Assembly: GCF_023554555.1 (NCBI RefSeq)
Contig: NZ_JAMJWC010000001.1
Coordinates: forward strand, 558,001-622,000
Source of the DNA: Sphingobacterium sp. lm-10
GTDB taxonomy: Bacteria; Bacteroidota; Bacteroidia; Sphingobacteriales; Sphingobacteriaceae
Length of the DNA: 64,000 nt
Direction of reading: 5' to 3'
Part shown: in pieces, positions 7,888 to 16,552 of the stretch
Layout: every line of letters begins with the position of its first letter
How positions within the stretch are numbered: the stretch's first letter is position 1
The notes under the pieces: generated by a model
What the model was told of the DNA's origin: nothing
What the model saw: only the letters and a program-made list of their open reading frames with translations
Database searches by the model: none
Translations under genes and position numbers: made by a program

Positions 7888-10617
7888 TTACCGGCTTACT
7901 TTTTGCAACTTCACCTGTTTCGTACCTGCTGGGATCACATACCTGCCTAAGGTATCTTTTTCACTTCCCGCAATCGCATAGCTTTCGCTTTCCTGCTCCA
8001 AGCGCAAACGAGTAGCCGGATTATTGTCGCCCGATTTAGCTAAGATTAGCGTGATATCGCCCGTTTTTGGCTGGTAATCTATTTGTGCTATTTCACCAGA
8101 TTCTGCCTGAATCATCAATCGCTCCGGGCCTAGAAACACACGGCTACGCGAGGCAGTAGTTACTTCGACCTGGATACCTTTTTTATCTTCTTTTACGTTT
8201 CCGCTAAATGCCAGCCAGCCAAATTCTGGATGTTGTACAACATAGGTGCCAGCATAGGCAGCGTATCCATAGAAACCAGAACCATAATCGCCAGTAATAC
8301 CATCGTTTGCCAAGGTGGAAGGATAGGAATGGAAGGCGCCAGGTGCAAATCCTTCTTCCGTGACATTCGCCAGCGCACCCAACATTCCAGCGTGTCCAAT
8401 ACGCAGTAAGTGGTAGTCGTCTGGCGTGCTACGGTACGCGGATAATACCGGAATGGCATTCAAGGCCGAACCATAGTGATGCAGCTGCCGCTCAATGCGA
8501 GATAGCTTACCGCCGTAGACGAAATCCCAATAGCGTCTTGCGCTCCCATTGTATCCCCAATGTGGCACGGTTGGCATATACGCCAGGATTGCGTTCAGCG
8601 TGACGGTCGCTTTATCATCAAAACCAAAATAATCAGACCATAAGTATACTTCTTCCTGGCCGGTAGAATCCCACGGCATTTCACTACCAAATGGATAGTT
8701 GAGCGTCCGCCAGTGAGCAGCACGTTCGCGCATCAATGCTTCTAGCTTAGCGGCTTCCGCCGTTTTTCCTTCACGCTGCAAATCTTTTAGAATAATCAAA
8801 AATATACTGCCTTCCATCTGTCCAAACTGCGCATAATGGGGTGCCTTTTCGACCATCGCGACCGAGGTTTGAAAAGCACGCTCCAAGTAGGTATCCCAGC
8901 TTTCTTCCGCCACTAAATGCGGATAATTGCGCGCTAATCGGTAGAATACCCAATGCGCTGCCGCCACATGCGGATAATTGTAAGAACGCCCGATATTATC
9001 GGCTTCCTTCTTCGGCCAGGCCGACCAGGTCGTGTAATTTATACTGTCGCTATAGGTTCCTGCCGGTAGCGAATCAGGCTCGTAGTAGAACAAGCTTTTG
9101 ACCACACCATAGTGATCCTTACCTGATTTATGTTGTATGTCACCATACAACGTTTCGTTCATAAAACGCTTCAGTTTCGTGATTTCCTCTGCATTGGGCT
9201 GTACCACCTGCTTCATCATGGCTGCCAGCCAGCTACCAGCACCCGCCTCATCGCTCAAGCCTGCGTACCAGGCGCGTTGTTCTTCCGTCACTTGTCGTTT
9301 TACCTCATTGTCATAAGTGATGATAGATGGCGAACGCTTAAAAGGATCCTGCGGATCTTCGTACCACTGTTTGGTCGTTAGAAAACGACCTAAATCATTC
9401 ACGACATCCCGCTCCGGTTTGATGACCTTGTAATGGATGGTTTGCTGCTTACCATCTTCGTATGTGAGCGTCAGGCGAGCACGGCCCCAACGATTTCCCT
9501 TGATCTGGTAACTACTCCATTTATTGGAGCTGCTATTGTTTTTCGTGACTGAAAGTGCTTGTTTCGGATAAACGTTTATATGCTTAATGGGCGAACCGTA
9601 TTGAACAAATAATTTAGCCGGATTATTTAAAGGAACTACAAAACCAGGGAATCCGACAGCCAATGGGCGATTATTTTGCACCAGAGTGGGCTCAATGTCT
9701 CGTATGGCGGGAGCCAATACAAAACGCAGGGCAAAAGTTTTTCGCTCATTGGGCTGCAGGATGGTAGATGTAGGATTGTTCCATTGATCCACGCCTTTCC
9801 AATCGGTTTCCGCATGTGCTTTACTATGGATCATCCATTCATGGAAACCCTCGAAAGTAATGCTACGCGGAGTAGGATCAGTATTGAGTGGATTGTATGC
9901 TTCAAATTGGGCGTTTTCTTCCGGTAATACGAGCAAGCTAACGCCTTTTCCGTGAAGGTGGTTTACTTGTACATAACCGGCATCGAGACCAATGTAGGGG
10001 TCAAGAAATACATTTTTTGCATGTGCCTCATCCAGATTTTTTCCATCGAGATTATTATTAAAAGGAAGCGGTATACCTAAAGATCCGATTTCAAAAGCCT
10101 GATCGCTGGGGTTATATATCTCGAATTCCAGGACAAGATCATCGCCTTTTTGCTTCCAGGTTCTCTTTAGATGTAAAGGTATGTTGGACAGGGTGGGCGA
10201 TAAATCGGCTGCTGCCAGGATACCTTTGCCTGCTGGCAACGCTTGAATATCATGCCGATCCGACGCTGTCGAGTAACTGACCCAAGCCGTGTCGGATACT
10301 TTTCTAATGCGCAGATTGATATCTCCCAGATGAAAAAATAGGTTGCGATCCCTTTTATCGAGCAATTCGACCGGTGTATAATTGAATGCTCTATCGCCAC
10401 TGGTTTGCTGCAAGGAAGAGATGGTTTGTGAGGCCTTCAAAATCTTTCCTTTCAATTGTGGTAATGCAAAGCTATGTTCGCCACGATCCAGATGCAATGT
10501 CGCAGGCTGCTTACGTACCGATTCCCAAACAGGGTGCTCACGTTGCTGCGCATGTACGCTAAAAAGGCAGATATGAATTAAGATAAGGACAGTCGACGAA
10601 TAGATCTTTATAAGCAT
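7888..10617 (-). CDS. DUF5695-type secreted protein, possible six-hairpin glycosidase
   Basis: A 909-residue exported protein with a signal peptide ending near FSVHAQ. The N-terminal half is beta-rich. The C-terminal half (about 480-850) is rich in aromatic helices with pieces such as NYPHVAAAHW and HWGYNGSARRYWDF, reminiscent of (alpha/alpha)-barrel glycosidases. I recognise it as DUF5695-like; no enzymatic activity can be assigned from sequence. The frame extends to a TTG at 10650, but a -7 box at 10648-10655 overlaps that position, so the ATG at 10617 is the better start. It is the first gene of the run leading into the prolyl peptidases (30-bp gap), divergent from an AraC regulator. A role in opening the same glycoprotein substrate is inference. 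Confidence 0.7.
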   Translation of the reverse strand: MLIKIYSSTVLILIHICLFSVHAQQREHPVWESVRKQPATLHLDRGEHSFALPQLKGKILKASQTISSLQQTSGDRAFNYTPVELLDKRDRNLFFHLGDINLRIRKVSDTAWVSYSTASDRHDIQALPAGKGILAAADLSPTLSNIPLHLKRTWKQKGDDLVLEFEIYNPSDQAFEIGSLGIPLPFNNNLDGKNLDEAHAKNVFLDPYIGLDAGYVQVNHLHGKGVSLLVLPEENAQFEAYNPLNTDPTPRSITFEGFHEWMIHSKAHAETDWKGVDQWNNPTSTILQPNERKTFALRFVLAPAIRDIEPTLVQNNRPLAVGFPGFVVPLNNPAKLFVQYGSPIKHINVYPKQALSVTKNNSSSNKWSSYQIKGNRWGRARLTLTYEDGKQQTIHYKVIKPERDVVNDLGRFLTTKQWYEDPQDPFKRSPSIITYDNEVKRQVTEEQRAWYAGLSDEAGAGSWLAAMMKQVVQPNAEEITKLKRFMNETLYGDIQHKSGKDHYGVVKSLFYYEPDSLPAGTYSDSINYTTWSAWPKKEADNIGRSYNYPHVAAAHWVFYRLARNYPHLVAEESWDTYLERAFQTSVAMVEKAPHYAQFGQMEGSIFLIILKDLQREGKTAEAAKLEALMRERAAHWRTLNYPFGSEMPWDSTGQEEVYLWSDYFGFDDKATVTLNAILAYMPTVPHWGYNGSARRYWDFVYGGKLSRIERQLHHYGSALNAIPVLSAYRSTPDDYHLLRIGHAGMLGALANVTEEGFAPGAFHSYPSTLANDGITGDYGSGFYGYAAYAGTYVVQHPEFGWLAFSGNVKEDKKGIQVEVTTASRSRVFLGPERLMIQAESGEIAQIDYQPKTGDITLILAKSGDNNPATRLRLEQESESYAIAGSEKDTLGRYVIPAGTKQVKLQKVSR

Positions 10618-10647
10618 AAGGGTGGGCGTATTGGTCATTTGAGCCAA

Positions 10648-10679
10648 CAAATATAAAGGCTAGATGATTTGCTTGTAAA
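10648..10679 (-). promoter_or_regulatory. Promoter of the DUF5695-peptidase gene run
   Basis: On the minus strand TTTA (10676-10679) is followed after 20 bp by TATATTTG (10648-10655), a full match to the Bacteroidota -7 consensus. The predicted transcript starts near 10641, giving about a 24-nt leader before the ATG at 10617. Confidence 0.5.
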
Positions 10680-10756
10680 CCGGATTTTACCGCATACTAT
10701 TCGGAAATTAATCTCTTTTTGAAAGAAGATTTTTTTTGTTAAATTTTCGCGTATTT

Positions 10757-10789
10757 CTTGTGAAGGAATTGTTTTTAAGTTTATCTTAG
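10757..10789 (+). promoter_or_regulatory. Promoter of the AraC-family gene
   Basis: CTTG (10757-10760), a 21-bp spacer and TATCTTAG (10782-10789) form a near-consensus Bacteroidota promoter 28 bp before the ATG at 10818. It faces away from the divergent DUF5695 promoter in the same intergenic region. Confidence 0.4.
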
Positions 10790-10817
10790 TGTTAACAACT
10801 AACATAATCCTTCTACT

Positions 10818-11681
10818 ATGAAACCGATTCAATACAGCGTTCCAGTACCTAAGGACAGGACCGTATTTATCCAGGAAGATGTTTTGGACAAGTTTTATCC
10901 TTATATGCACCGGCATAAGGAGTACCAATTGATATGGATTGTAGCCGGAGATGGGCAGCTGCTCGTGGATGATAACTTACACGACTTTCAGGAAGGGGAT
11001 ATATTCTTGTTAGGCTCTAACCAAGCGCATGTGTTCAAAAACCGTCCTTTGGGTGAGTGCGTGCGTTCGGTATCCGTATTTTTTAGTGATAAAGGTGCAC
11101 TCGCGAATATGCTGCACTTACCGGAGTTGAGTGTTTTACTCGATTTTATCAGCAAAAATAAGCGCGGATTTCAAGTGCCAAAAGACCAACTTTCCAGAGT
11201 ACGTCGCCGGTTTGATATTCTGAAAAAATCTGACCACATGGATCAGTTAATTAACTTTTGCTACTTACTGCGGGCGTTGAATGCGGTTTCTTCCGAACTA
11301 AAACCGCTGTCGGGCATATCCATCGGAGAATCGGAAGAGGTAGGTTCTTTTCGCATCCATGCACTGTGTCGTTATATAGAACATAATTTCAGAGAGAACA
11401 TTAGCTTAGACGCGGTATCCGACAAAGCCAACCTAACACCACAAGCGTTCTGTCGTTTTTTCAAACGAAGCACCGGCAAAACCTTTGTCTCTTACCTCAA
11501 TGAAATTCGGGTAAGGGAAGCTTGTCGCTTGTTGGGGTCTTCTCGCTACGATTCTATTGCAGGCATTGCCTATGATTGTGGATTTAACAGCATCACGAAT
11601 TTTAATCGCGTATTTCGTAGTGTTACTGGTTTGTCGCCAAAAGAGTATGTCCTTAGTTATCAAAATATTTTATACCAATAA
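10818..11681 (+). CDS. AraC-family transcriptional regulator
   Basis: A 287-residue regulator with an N-terminal cupin sensor (about 20-130; RHKEYQL and QEGDIFLLG strands) and a C-terminal double helix-turn-helix (about 185-285). The HTH region shows the family pattern SDKANLTPQAFCRFFK followed by IAYDCGF and FRSVTGLSPKEY. It lies between the divergent peptidase/GH127 run and the hydroxyproline operon, 117 bp upstream of the latter. The simplest reading is that it controls one or both. The effector is not visible; hydroxyproline or a derived imino acid is a guess from context. Confidence 0.88.
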   Translation: MKPIQYSVPVPKDRTVFIQEDVLDKFYPYMHRHKEYQLIWIVAGDGQLLVDDNLHDFQEGDIFLLGSNQAHVFKNRPLGECVRSVSVFFSDKGALANMLHLPELSVLLDFISKNKRGFQVPKDQLSRVRRRFDILKKSDHMDQLINFCYLLRALNAVSSELKPLSGISIGESEEVGSFRIHALCRYIEHNFRENISLDAVSDKANLTPQAFCRFFKRSTGKTFVSYLNEIRVREACRLLGSSRYDSIAGIAYDCGFNSITNFNRVFRSVTGLSPKEYVLSYQNILYQ

Positions 11682-11724
11682 AATTCTGATGGTTAATATC
11701 AAGTAAGTAATGATTAAAAGGCGG

Positions 11725-11756
11725 TTAGTCGCCGCACAGATAAGTCGGTAGCTTTG
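11725..11756 (+). promoter_or_regulatory. Promoter of the hydroxyproline operon
   Basis: TTAG (11725-11728), a 20-bp spacer and TAGCTTTG (11749-11756) fit the Bacteroidota -33/-7 layout, with the predicted start about 35 bp before the ATG at 11799. It leaves room for an AraC-type operator upstream. Confidence 0.5.
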
Positions 11757-11798
11757 ATTCTAATAAATTAGATACATAAAACTTAGTATAGACTGACT

Positions 11799-12713
11799 AT
11801 GGCCGATTTAAATTGGAAGGGAATCTATCCCGCTGTGTTGACACCTTTTACGGAAAACGGTGATATTGATTATGACATGTTTGCCAAGAATACCCGCGCA
11901 CAACTTAAAGCAGGAGTACATGGAATCATTGTAGCGGGCACATTAGGAGATGCTGCTGCATTGGATTTGGAGGAGAAATTTGACTTGTTGAAGTACGCTA
12001 GGCAGGTGGTAGGAGATCAAATTCCTGTGATCCTAAATATCGCTGAAAACACCACCCGTAATGCAGTGTCTTTTGCAAAGAGAGCAGCTGAACTTGGTGC
12101 GGATGGATTGATGCTGTTACCACCGATGCGGTATAAAGCGGACGATCGCGAGGTGGTTGAATATTTTAAAGCTGTAGCAAAAGCCACCGATTTACCGGTT
12201 CTTATCTATAATAACCCAGTGGATTACAGCACGTTCGTAAACTTGGATATGTTTGCCGAATTGGCTGAATACCCTACTATCCAGGCAGTAAAGGAATCAA
12301 CACGTGATCTGGCGAATGTGACGCGCATGAAAAACCGTTTTGGCGACCGTTTCAGCATTTTGGGCGGAGTGGATACGATTTCTTTAGAAACACTTTTCTT
12401 AGGAGCTGATGGATTAGTGGCTGGTCTGGTAGATGCCTTTCCAAATGAAACCATGGCCATGTACAACTACGCGCAGCAAGGTGAGATCGCAAAAGCGGTC
12501 GAAATATATCGGTGGTTTATGCCATTATTGGAGTTAGACATTCATCCAAAATTGATTCAATACATCAAATTAGCCGCTACCGCAGAAGGAATTAGTACGC
12601 CACATACGCGTGCACCGAGATTACCATTAGTAGGTGAAGAAGCGGATCGTGTACAGAAAATTATTCAAGATAGCATCGCCAAACGTCCGGTATTGGACGA
12701 AGTGCCTGCATAA
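11799..12713 (+). CDS. DapA-family lyase, probable 1-pyrroline-4-hydroxy-2-carboxylate deaminase
   Basis: A 304-residue TIM-barrel protein of the dihydrodipicolinate synthase/N-acetylneuraminate lyase superfamily. The Schiff-base lysine is seen in AVKEST (Lys165) and the general-base tyrosine in LIYNNP (Tyr137). In bacterial hydroxyproline catabolism a DapA-type enzyme converts 1-pyrroline-4-hydroxy-2-carboxylate to 2-oxoglutarate semialdehyde and ammonia. The genes for the preceding and following steps are all in this operon, which makes this assignment much more likely than lysine biosynthesis. First gene of the operon; 9 bp precede the next gene. The exact reaction is inferred from context. 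Confidence 0.82.
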   Translation: MADLNWKGIYPAVLTPFTENGDIDYDMFAKNTRAQLKAGVHGIIVAGTLGDAAALDLEEKFDLLKYARQVVGDQIPVILNIAENTTRNAVSFAKRAAELGADGLMLLPPMRYKADDREVVEYFKAVAKATDLPVLIYNNPVDYSTFVNLDMFAELAEYPTIQAVKESTRDLANVTRMKNRFGDRFSILGGVDTISLETLFLGADGLVAGLVDAFPNETMAMYNYAQQGEIAKAVEIYRWFMPLLELDIHPKLIQYIKLAATAEGISTPHTRAPRLPLVGEEADRVQKIIQDSIAKRPVLDEVPA

Positions 12714-12722
12714 AAACGACAA

Positions 12723-14207
12723 ATGGATCAAACAAAGGAGATATTAGATGCGTACGTGCAGCATGCCGTCGGCGCGTTTCAATTTTTGAAGGCGACGACA
12801 GTACAGCAGAGAGCCGCATTTATGAGAGGAGTAGCAGATGCTATTGAAGCATTAGATGATAATTTGCTGAATTTGGCACATGCCGAATCGGCTTTGCCAA
12901 TGGCTCGTTTGCAAGGAGAGAAGGCGCGTACTGTCGGTCAATGGCGTAGCTACGCCGATGCGGTGGCAAAAGGAACCTATCTCGATGTGCGCATTGATCA
13001 GGCAGATGCCGAAAAGGGTAAGAATGATATTCGAAAGTACAGCATCGGATTGGGTCCTGTGTTGGTTTTTGGTGCCAGTAACTTCCCTTTTGCTTTTTCT
13101 ACTGCTGGAGGCGATACGGCTAGTGCCATTGGTGCTGGCTGTCCTGTACTGGTAAAAGCGCATCCCGCACACCCTAAAACTTCTCAACTAATGGCCGATA
13201 CCATCAGCCACGCCCTGAAAAAGTTCGGCTGGCCAGAAGGTGTATTCGGTCATGTTGCGGGTGATCGAGTAGCAGGCACACAAATACTTGTAGGTGCTTA
13301 CCTCACCGCACATCCGGGCATTCAAGCGGTCGGTTTTACGGGCTCGCAACAAGGTGGAAAAGCATTGGTCGCGGTGGCGGCAGCACGTGAAGTGCCCATT
13401 CCGGTTTTTGCAGAAATGGGAAGCGTGAATCCCGTGTTTGCACTACCTCAATTACTCGAAAAAAATGCTATTGAACTAGCACAGCAATATGTAGGTTCTT
13501 TGACTTTAGGTACCGGACAATTCTGTACCAATCCAGGGATCTTTATTGCACAAGCAGGCGAAGCATTTGACCGCTTTAAAGAAGCCGTGCAGCAAGCCAT
13601 TGCGGCAGCAAAGCCAACCGCTATGTTACACAGTGGTATCGCGAAAAACTATTTGGAGAAAAAGCAAGCAACGAGCACGCACAAAGCGGTGACCATACTG
13701 GCGCAGTCAGACGTGAGTGCAGAGGATACACAGGGGCAGCCCACAGTAGCTTTAACATCTGGTCAGGCCTTTCTAAACGCGCCCGAATTGGCCGAAGAAG
13801 TATTCGGACCGTTTGCATTACTCGTAGAGGCAGAATCAACAGAGCAACTATTGGCTATTGCCAACAATCTGGAAGGACAGCTTACGGCTACCATAGCCGC
13901 TACCGAACAAGATCTGGAAGCGAACGCTGCGCTGATCAGCGTAGTGCAGGATAAGGTAGGCCGTCTCTTGTTTAACGGCATGCCTACCGGTGTAGAAGTC
14001 GTTTATGCGATGCAACACGGCGGCCCATTTCCAGCCACCAGCGATCCGCGCTTTACTTCTGTCGGTCCTGATGCCGTAAAACGATTTGTGCGACCGATTG
14101 CTTTCCAGAACTGGCCAGAGAAAAGCTTACCAGCAGAATTGCAGTCGAGCAATCCCTTACAATTAACACGCATAGTGGATGGTACACTTACCGCCGCCAC
14201 TTTATAA
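12723..14207 (+). CDS. 2-oxoglutarate-semialdehyde dehydrogenase
   Basis: A 494-residue aldehyde dehydrogenase that would oxidise 2-oxoglutarate semialdehyde to 2-oxoglutarate, the last step of hydroxyproline degradation. The catalytic cysteine is in GQFCTNPG (Cys268), the general-base glutamate in FAEMGS (Glu231), and the cofactor-binding FTGSQQGG motif is near residue 205. GASNFPFAF near residue 117 matches the KGSA-dehydrogenase type, which generally uses NADP or NAD. It is second in the operon, between the deaminase and the epimerase. Substrate assignment rests on family type plus context. Confidence 0.88.
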   Translation: MDQTKEILDAYVQHAVGAFQFLKATTVQQRAAFMRGVADAIEALDDNLLNLAHAESALPMARLQGEKARTVGQWRSYADAVAKGTYLDVRIDQADAEKGKNDIRKYSIGLGPVLVFGASNFPFAFSTAGGDTASAIGAGCPVLVKAHPAHPKTSQLMADTISHALKKFGWPEGVFGHVAGDRVAGTQILVGAYLTAHPGIQAVGFTGSQQGGKALVAVAAAREVPIPVFAEMGSVNPVFALPQLLEKNAIELAQQYVGSLTLGTGQFCTNPGIFIAQAGEAFDRFKEAVQQAIAAAKPTAMLHSGIAKNYLEKKQATSTHKAVTILAQSDVSAEDTQGQPTVALTSGQAFLNAPELAEEVFGPFALLVEAESTEQLLAIANNLEGQLTATIAATEQDLEANAALISVVQDKVGRLLFNGMPTGVEVVYAMQHGGPFPATSDPRFTSVGPDAVKRFVRPIAFQNWPEKSLPAELQSSNPLQLTRIVDGTLTAATL

Positions 14208-14234
14208 TATCGCTGTCTACATGTCACATGCATC

Positions 14235-15233
14235 ATGAAAAAGACTTTTTTTTGTATTGACGCCCATACCTGCGGCTGTCCTGTACGTCTAGTTGCTGGT
14301 GGTGTACCACTTCTACCTGGTAAAACCATGATGGAACGACGGTTGCATTTTATGGCAGAGTACGATTGGATTCGTAAAGGACTCATGTTTGAGCCACGCG
14401 GACACGATATGATGAGCGGAAGCTTGTTGTATCCGCCTACAGATCCTGCCAACGATGTAGGTGTTTTATACATTGAAACTAGTGGCTGCTTACCGATGTG
14501 TGGGCACGGCACGATCGGCACGGTGACCATCGCCATCGAAGAAGGACTAATCCAACCCAAAGTACCCGGCAAATTGCGTTTGGAGACGCCGGCTGGTCTT
14601 ATTCATATCGATTATGTGCAAGAGGGCGCGAAGGTAAAGACGGTGAAACTCACCAACGTGAAATCATTTCTCTATGCCGAAGGGTTAACGGTGGATTGTC
14701 CTGATTTGGGTGAAATTGTAGCAGATGTGGCGTATGGAGGCAATTTCTACGCCATCATCGACCCACAAGCGAATTTCAAAGACATCAGCGATTTTAGTGC
14801 AAGCCAACTTATTCATTACGGCAAGATCATCCGTAAGCTACTCAGCGAAAAATATAATTTCGTACACCCAGAAGATCCGCTTATTTTCGGACTAACGCAT
14901 ATTCAGTGGACAGGAAAACCGCTGAAAGAAAACTCTATGGGCCGGAATGCCGTGTTGGTAGGGGAGAATGCGTTGGATCGCTCGCCGTGTGGCACGGGTA
15001 CCTCTGCACGACTAGCGCAATGGTACGCCAAAGGCAAACTGACGACAGGAGATGTTTTCGTGCACGAAAGTTACATCGGTTCACAATTTATTGGACGGAT
15101 CGAGCAAGAAACAAGGATAGTAGATCGCCCCGCCATTATACCTTCCATAGAAGGTTGGGCGCGTATTACTGGCTACAACCAAATTATTATTGATGATGAA
15201 GATCCCTACTTTGAGGGATTTCAAGTCATGTAA
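14235..15233 (+). CDS. 4-hydroxyproline epimerase (proline racemase family)
   Basis: A 332-residue enzyme that interconverts trans-4-hydroxy-L-proline and cis-4-hydroxy-D-proline without cofactor. Both catalytic cysteines are present: MCGHG (Cys89) and SPCGTG (Cys252). The Cys/Cys pair argues for racemase or epimerase chemistry rather than the Ser- or Thr-containing dehydratases of this family. The N-terminal FFCIDAHTCGCPVR segment is typical. Hydroxyproline rather than proline as substrate is inferred from the deaminase, semialdehyde dehydrogenase and FAD oxidoreductase genes around it. Third gene of the operon. Confidence 0.9.
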   Translation: MKKTFFCIDAHTCGCPVRLVAGGVPLLPGKTMMERRLHFMAEYDWIRKGLMFEPRGHDMMSGSLLYPPTDPANDVGVLYIETSGCLPMCGHGTIGTVTIAIEEGLIQPKVPGKLRLETPAGLIHIDYVQEGAKVKTVKLTNVKSFLYAEGLTVDCPDLGEIVADVAYGGNFYAIIDPQANFKDISDFSASQLIHYGKIIRKLLSEKYNFVHPEDPLIFGLTHIQWTGKPLKENSMGRNAVLVGENALDRSPCGTGTSARLAQWYAKGKLTTGDVFVHESYIGSQFIGRIEQETRIVDRPAIIPSIEGWARITGYNQIIIDDEDPYFEGFQVM

Positions 15234-15257
15234 CAAACATTTAATACATCCAGAAAC

Positions 15258-16532
15258 GTGTCTATAACTACTACAGAGAAAACAAATAAAGGGAAAGTGC
15301 TCGTCGTAGGCGCGGGTATTGCCGGCTTATGTAGCGCATATTATCTTCAAAAAGCGGGTTGGGAAGTACAGGTGCTGGACAAAGACGATGGGCTTAACAA
15401 CTGCTCCATTGGCAATGCCGGGATGATTGTGCCGAGCCATTTCACCCCGTTGGCAGCCCCTGGAATCGTAGCTCAAGGACTTCGCTGGATGCTCGATAGC
15501 AAAAGCCCATTTTACGTCCGCCCGTCCCTCAATCCGGAGTTGATCAGTTGGGGATTAAAATTTCTGCGACACGCCAACGAGAAGCATGTTAACACACATG
15601 CAGAAGCGATACGCGATCTAAATTTATACAGTAGTCAGCTTTACGATATACTGAAGGATGAGGTCGGATTCGACTTTGAATTGCGGCAAAATGGCATTAT
15701 GATGCTGTACAAATCGAAGGCTGCCGAACATGAAGAACAGGAATTAGCCGACCGGGCAAGATCATTAGGTCTGGATGCGGTACCGTATGATAAAGCAGGG
15801 ATACAAGCTTTGGAACCAAACCTTCGGTTGGATGCAGTAGGCGGTATTCTGTATAACTGCGATGGTATTCTCTCGCCATCCAAATTAATGCACGGATTGA
15901 CGGTTCTCCTAAAAAGCGCTGGTGTCACTTTTAACTACCATACCGCAGTAGAAGGATTTCAGGTTTCAGGCAACAAAGTGAAAGCCGTAAAAACGTCAAA
16001 AGGTACTTTTGATGCCGATGAGGTCGTGATCACGGGCGGAGCTTCCTTACCCGGATTAGTGCGGAACTTAGGCATAAAAACACCGTTGATGCCGGGCAAA
16101 GGATACTCCTTCATGGTAGAACCGCCTGAGAATACTGCGATGCAACACGCCGCTTTGCTGGTCGAAGCCCGCGTAGCGGTAACACCGATGAACGGACAAA
16201 TTCGTTTCAGCGGCACGATGGAACTAGGCCCTGCCAATGATCGGATTTACACTAACCGTGTTAAAGGTATTGTAGAAGCGATTCCTAATTATTTTCCTGA
16301 TTTGGAGGTGTCTTACCCCGAACAAGTTTGGTATGGTTACCGACCCTGTTCGCCAGACGGCTTGCCGTACCTTGGTCGTTCATCTCGTTATCAGAATCTC
16401 TCGATTGCAGGCGGTGCCGGTATGATGGGATTAAGCCTCGGACCGGCTTTTGGAAAAACCATTGCTGATCTACTCGATGGCCACGCGCCGCAAACAGATA
16501 TAAAGGGATTTCGACCCGAGCGGTTTCAATAA
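15258..16532 (+). CDS. FAD oxidoreductase, probable D-hydroxyproline dehydrogenase (DadA-like)
   Basis: A 424-residue DAO-family flavoprotein with an N-terminal Rossmann motif VVGAGIAGLCSA (about residues 17-28) and a C-terminal FAD-contact segment YRPCSPDGLPYLG (about 363-375). In this operon it should oxidise cis-4-hydroxy-D-proline to 1-pyrroline-4-hydroxy-2-carboxylate, connecting the epimerase to the deaminase. The only in-frame start before the dinucleotide-binding fold is GTG at 15258, 24 bp after the epimerase stop, so a GTG start is assumed. General D-amino-acid dehydrogenase activity is the alternative. Confidence 0.85.
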   Translation: MSITTTEKTNKGKVLVVGAGIAGLCSAYYLQKAGWEVQVLDKDDGLNNCSIGNAGMIVPSHFTPLAAPGIVAQGLRWMLDSKSPFYVRPSLNPELISWGLKFLRHANEKHVNTHAEAIRDLNLYSSQLYDILKDEVGFDFELRQNGIMMLYKSKAAEHEEQELADRARSLGLDAVPYDKAGIQALEPNLRLDAVGGILYNCDGILSPSKLMHGLTVLLKSAGVTFNYHTAVEGFQVSGNKVKAVKTSKGTFDADEVVITGGASLPGLVRNLGIKTPLMPGKGYSFMVEPPENTAMQHAALLVEARVAVTPMNGQIRFSGTMELGPANDRIYTNRVKGIVEAIPNYFPDLEVSYPEQVWYGYRPCSPDGLPYLGRSSRYQNLSIAGGAGMMGLSLGPAFGKTIADLLDGHAPQTDIKGFRPERFQ

Positions 16533-16552
16533 CTCCCCAAAACCCTTCTTAT

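Noticed and set aside
11799-12713. Lysine-biosynthesis dihydrodipicolinate synthase (dapA)
   Set aside because: The gene sits first in a complete hydroxyproline operon, so a catabolic deaminase of the same superfamily is far more likely.
14003-14572. 189-codon minus-strand frame across the end of the aldehyde dehydrogenase and start of the epimerase
   Set aside because: Antisense to two strongly supported enzymes; no ribosome site or recognisable motif.
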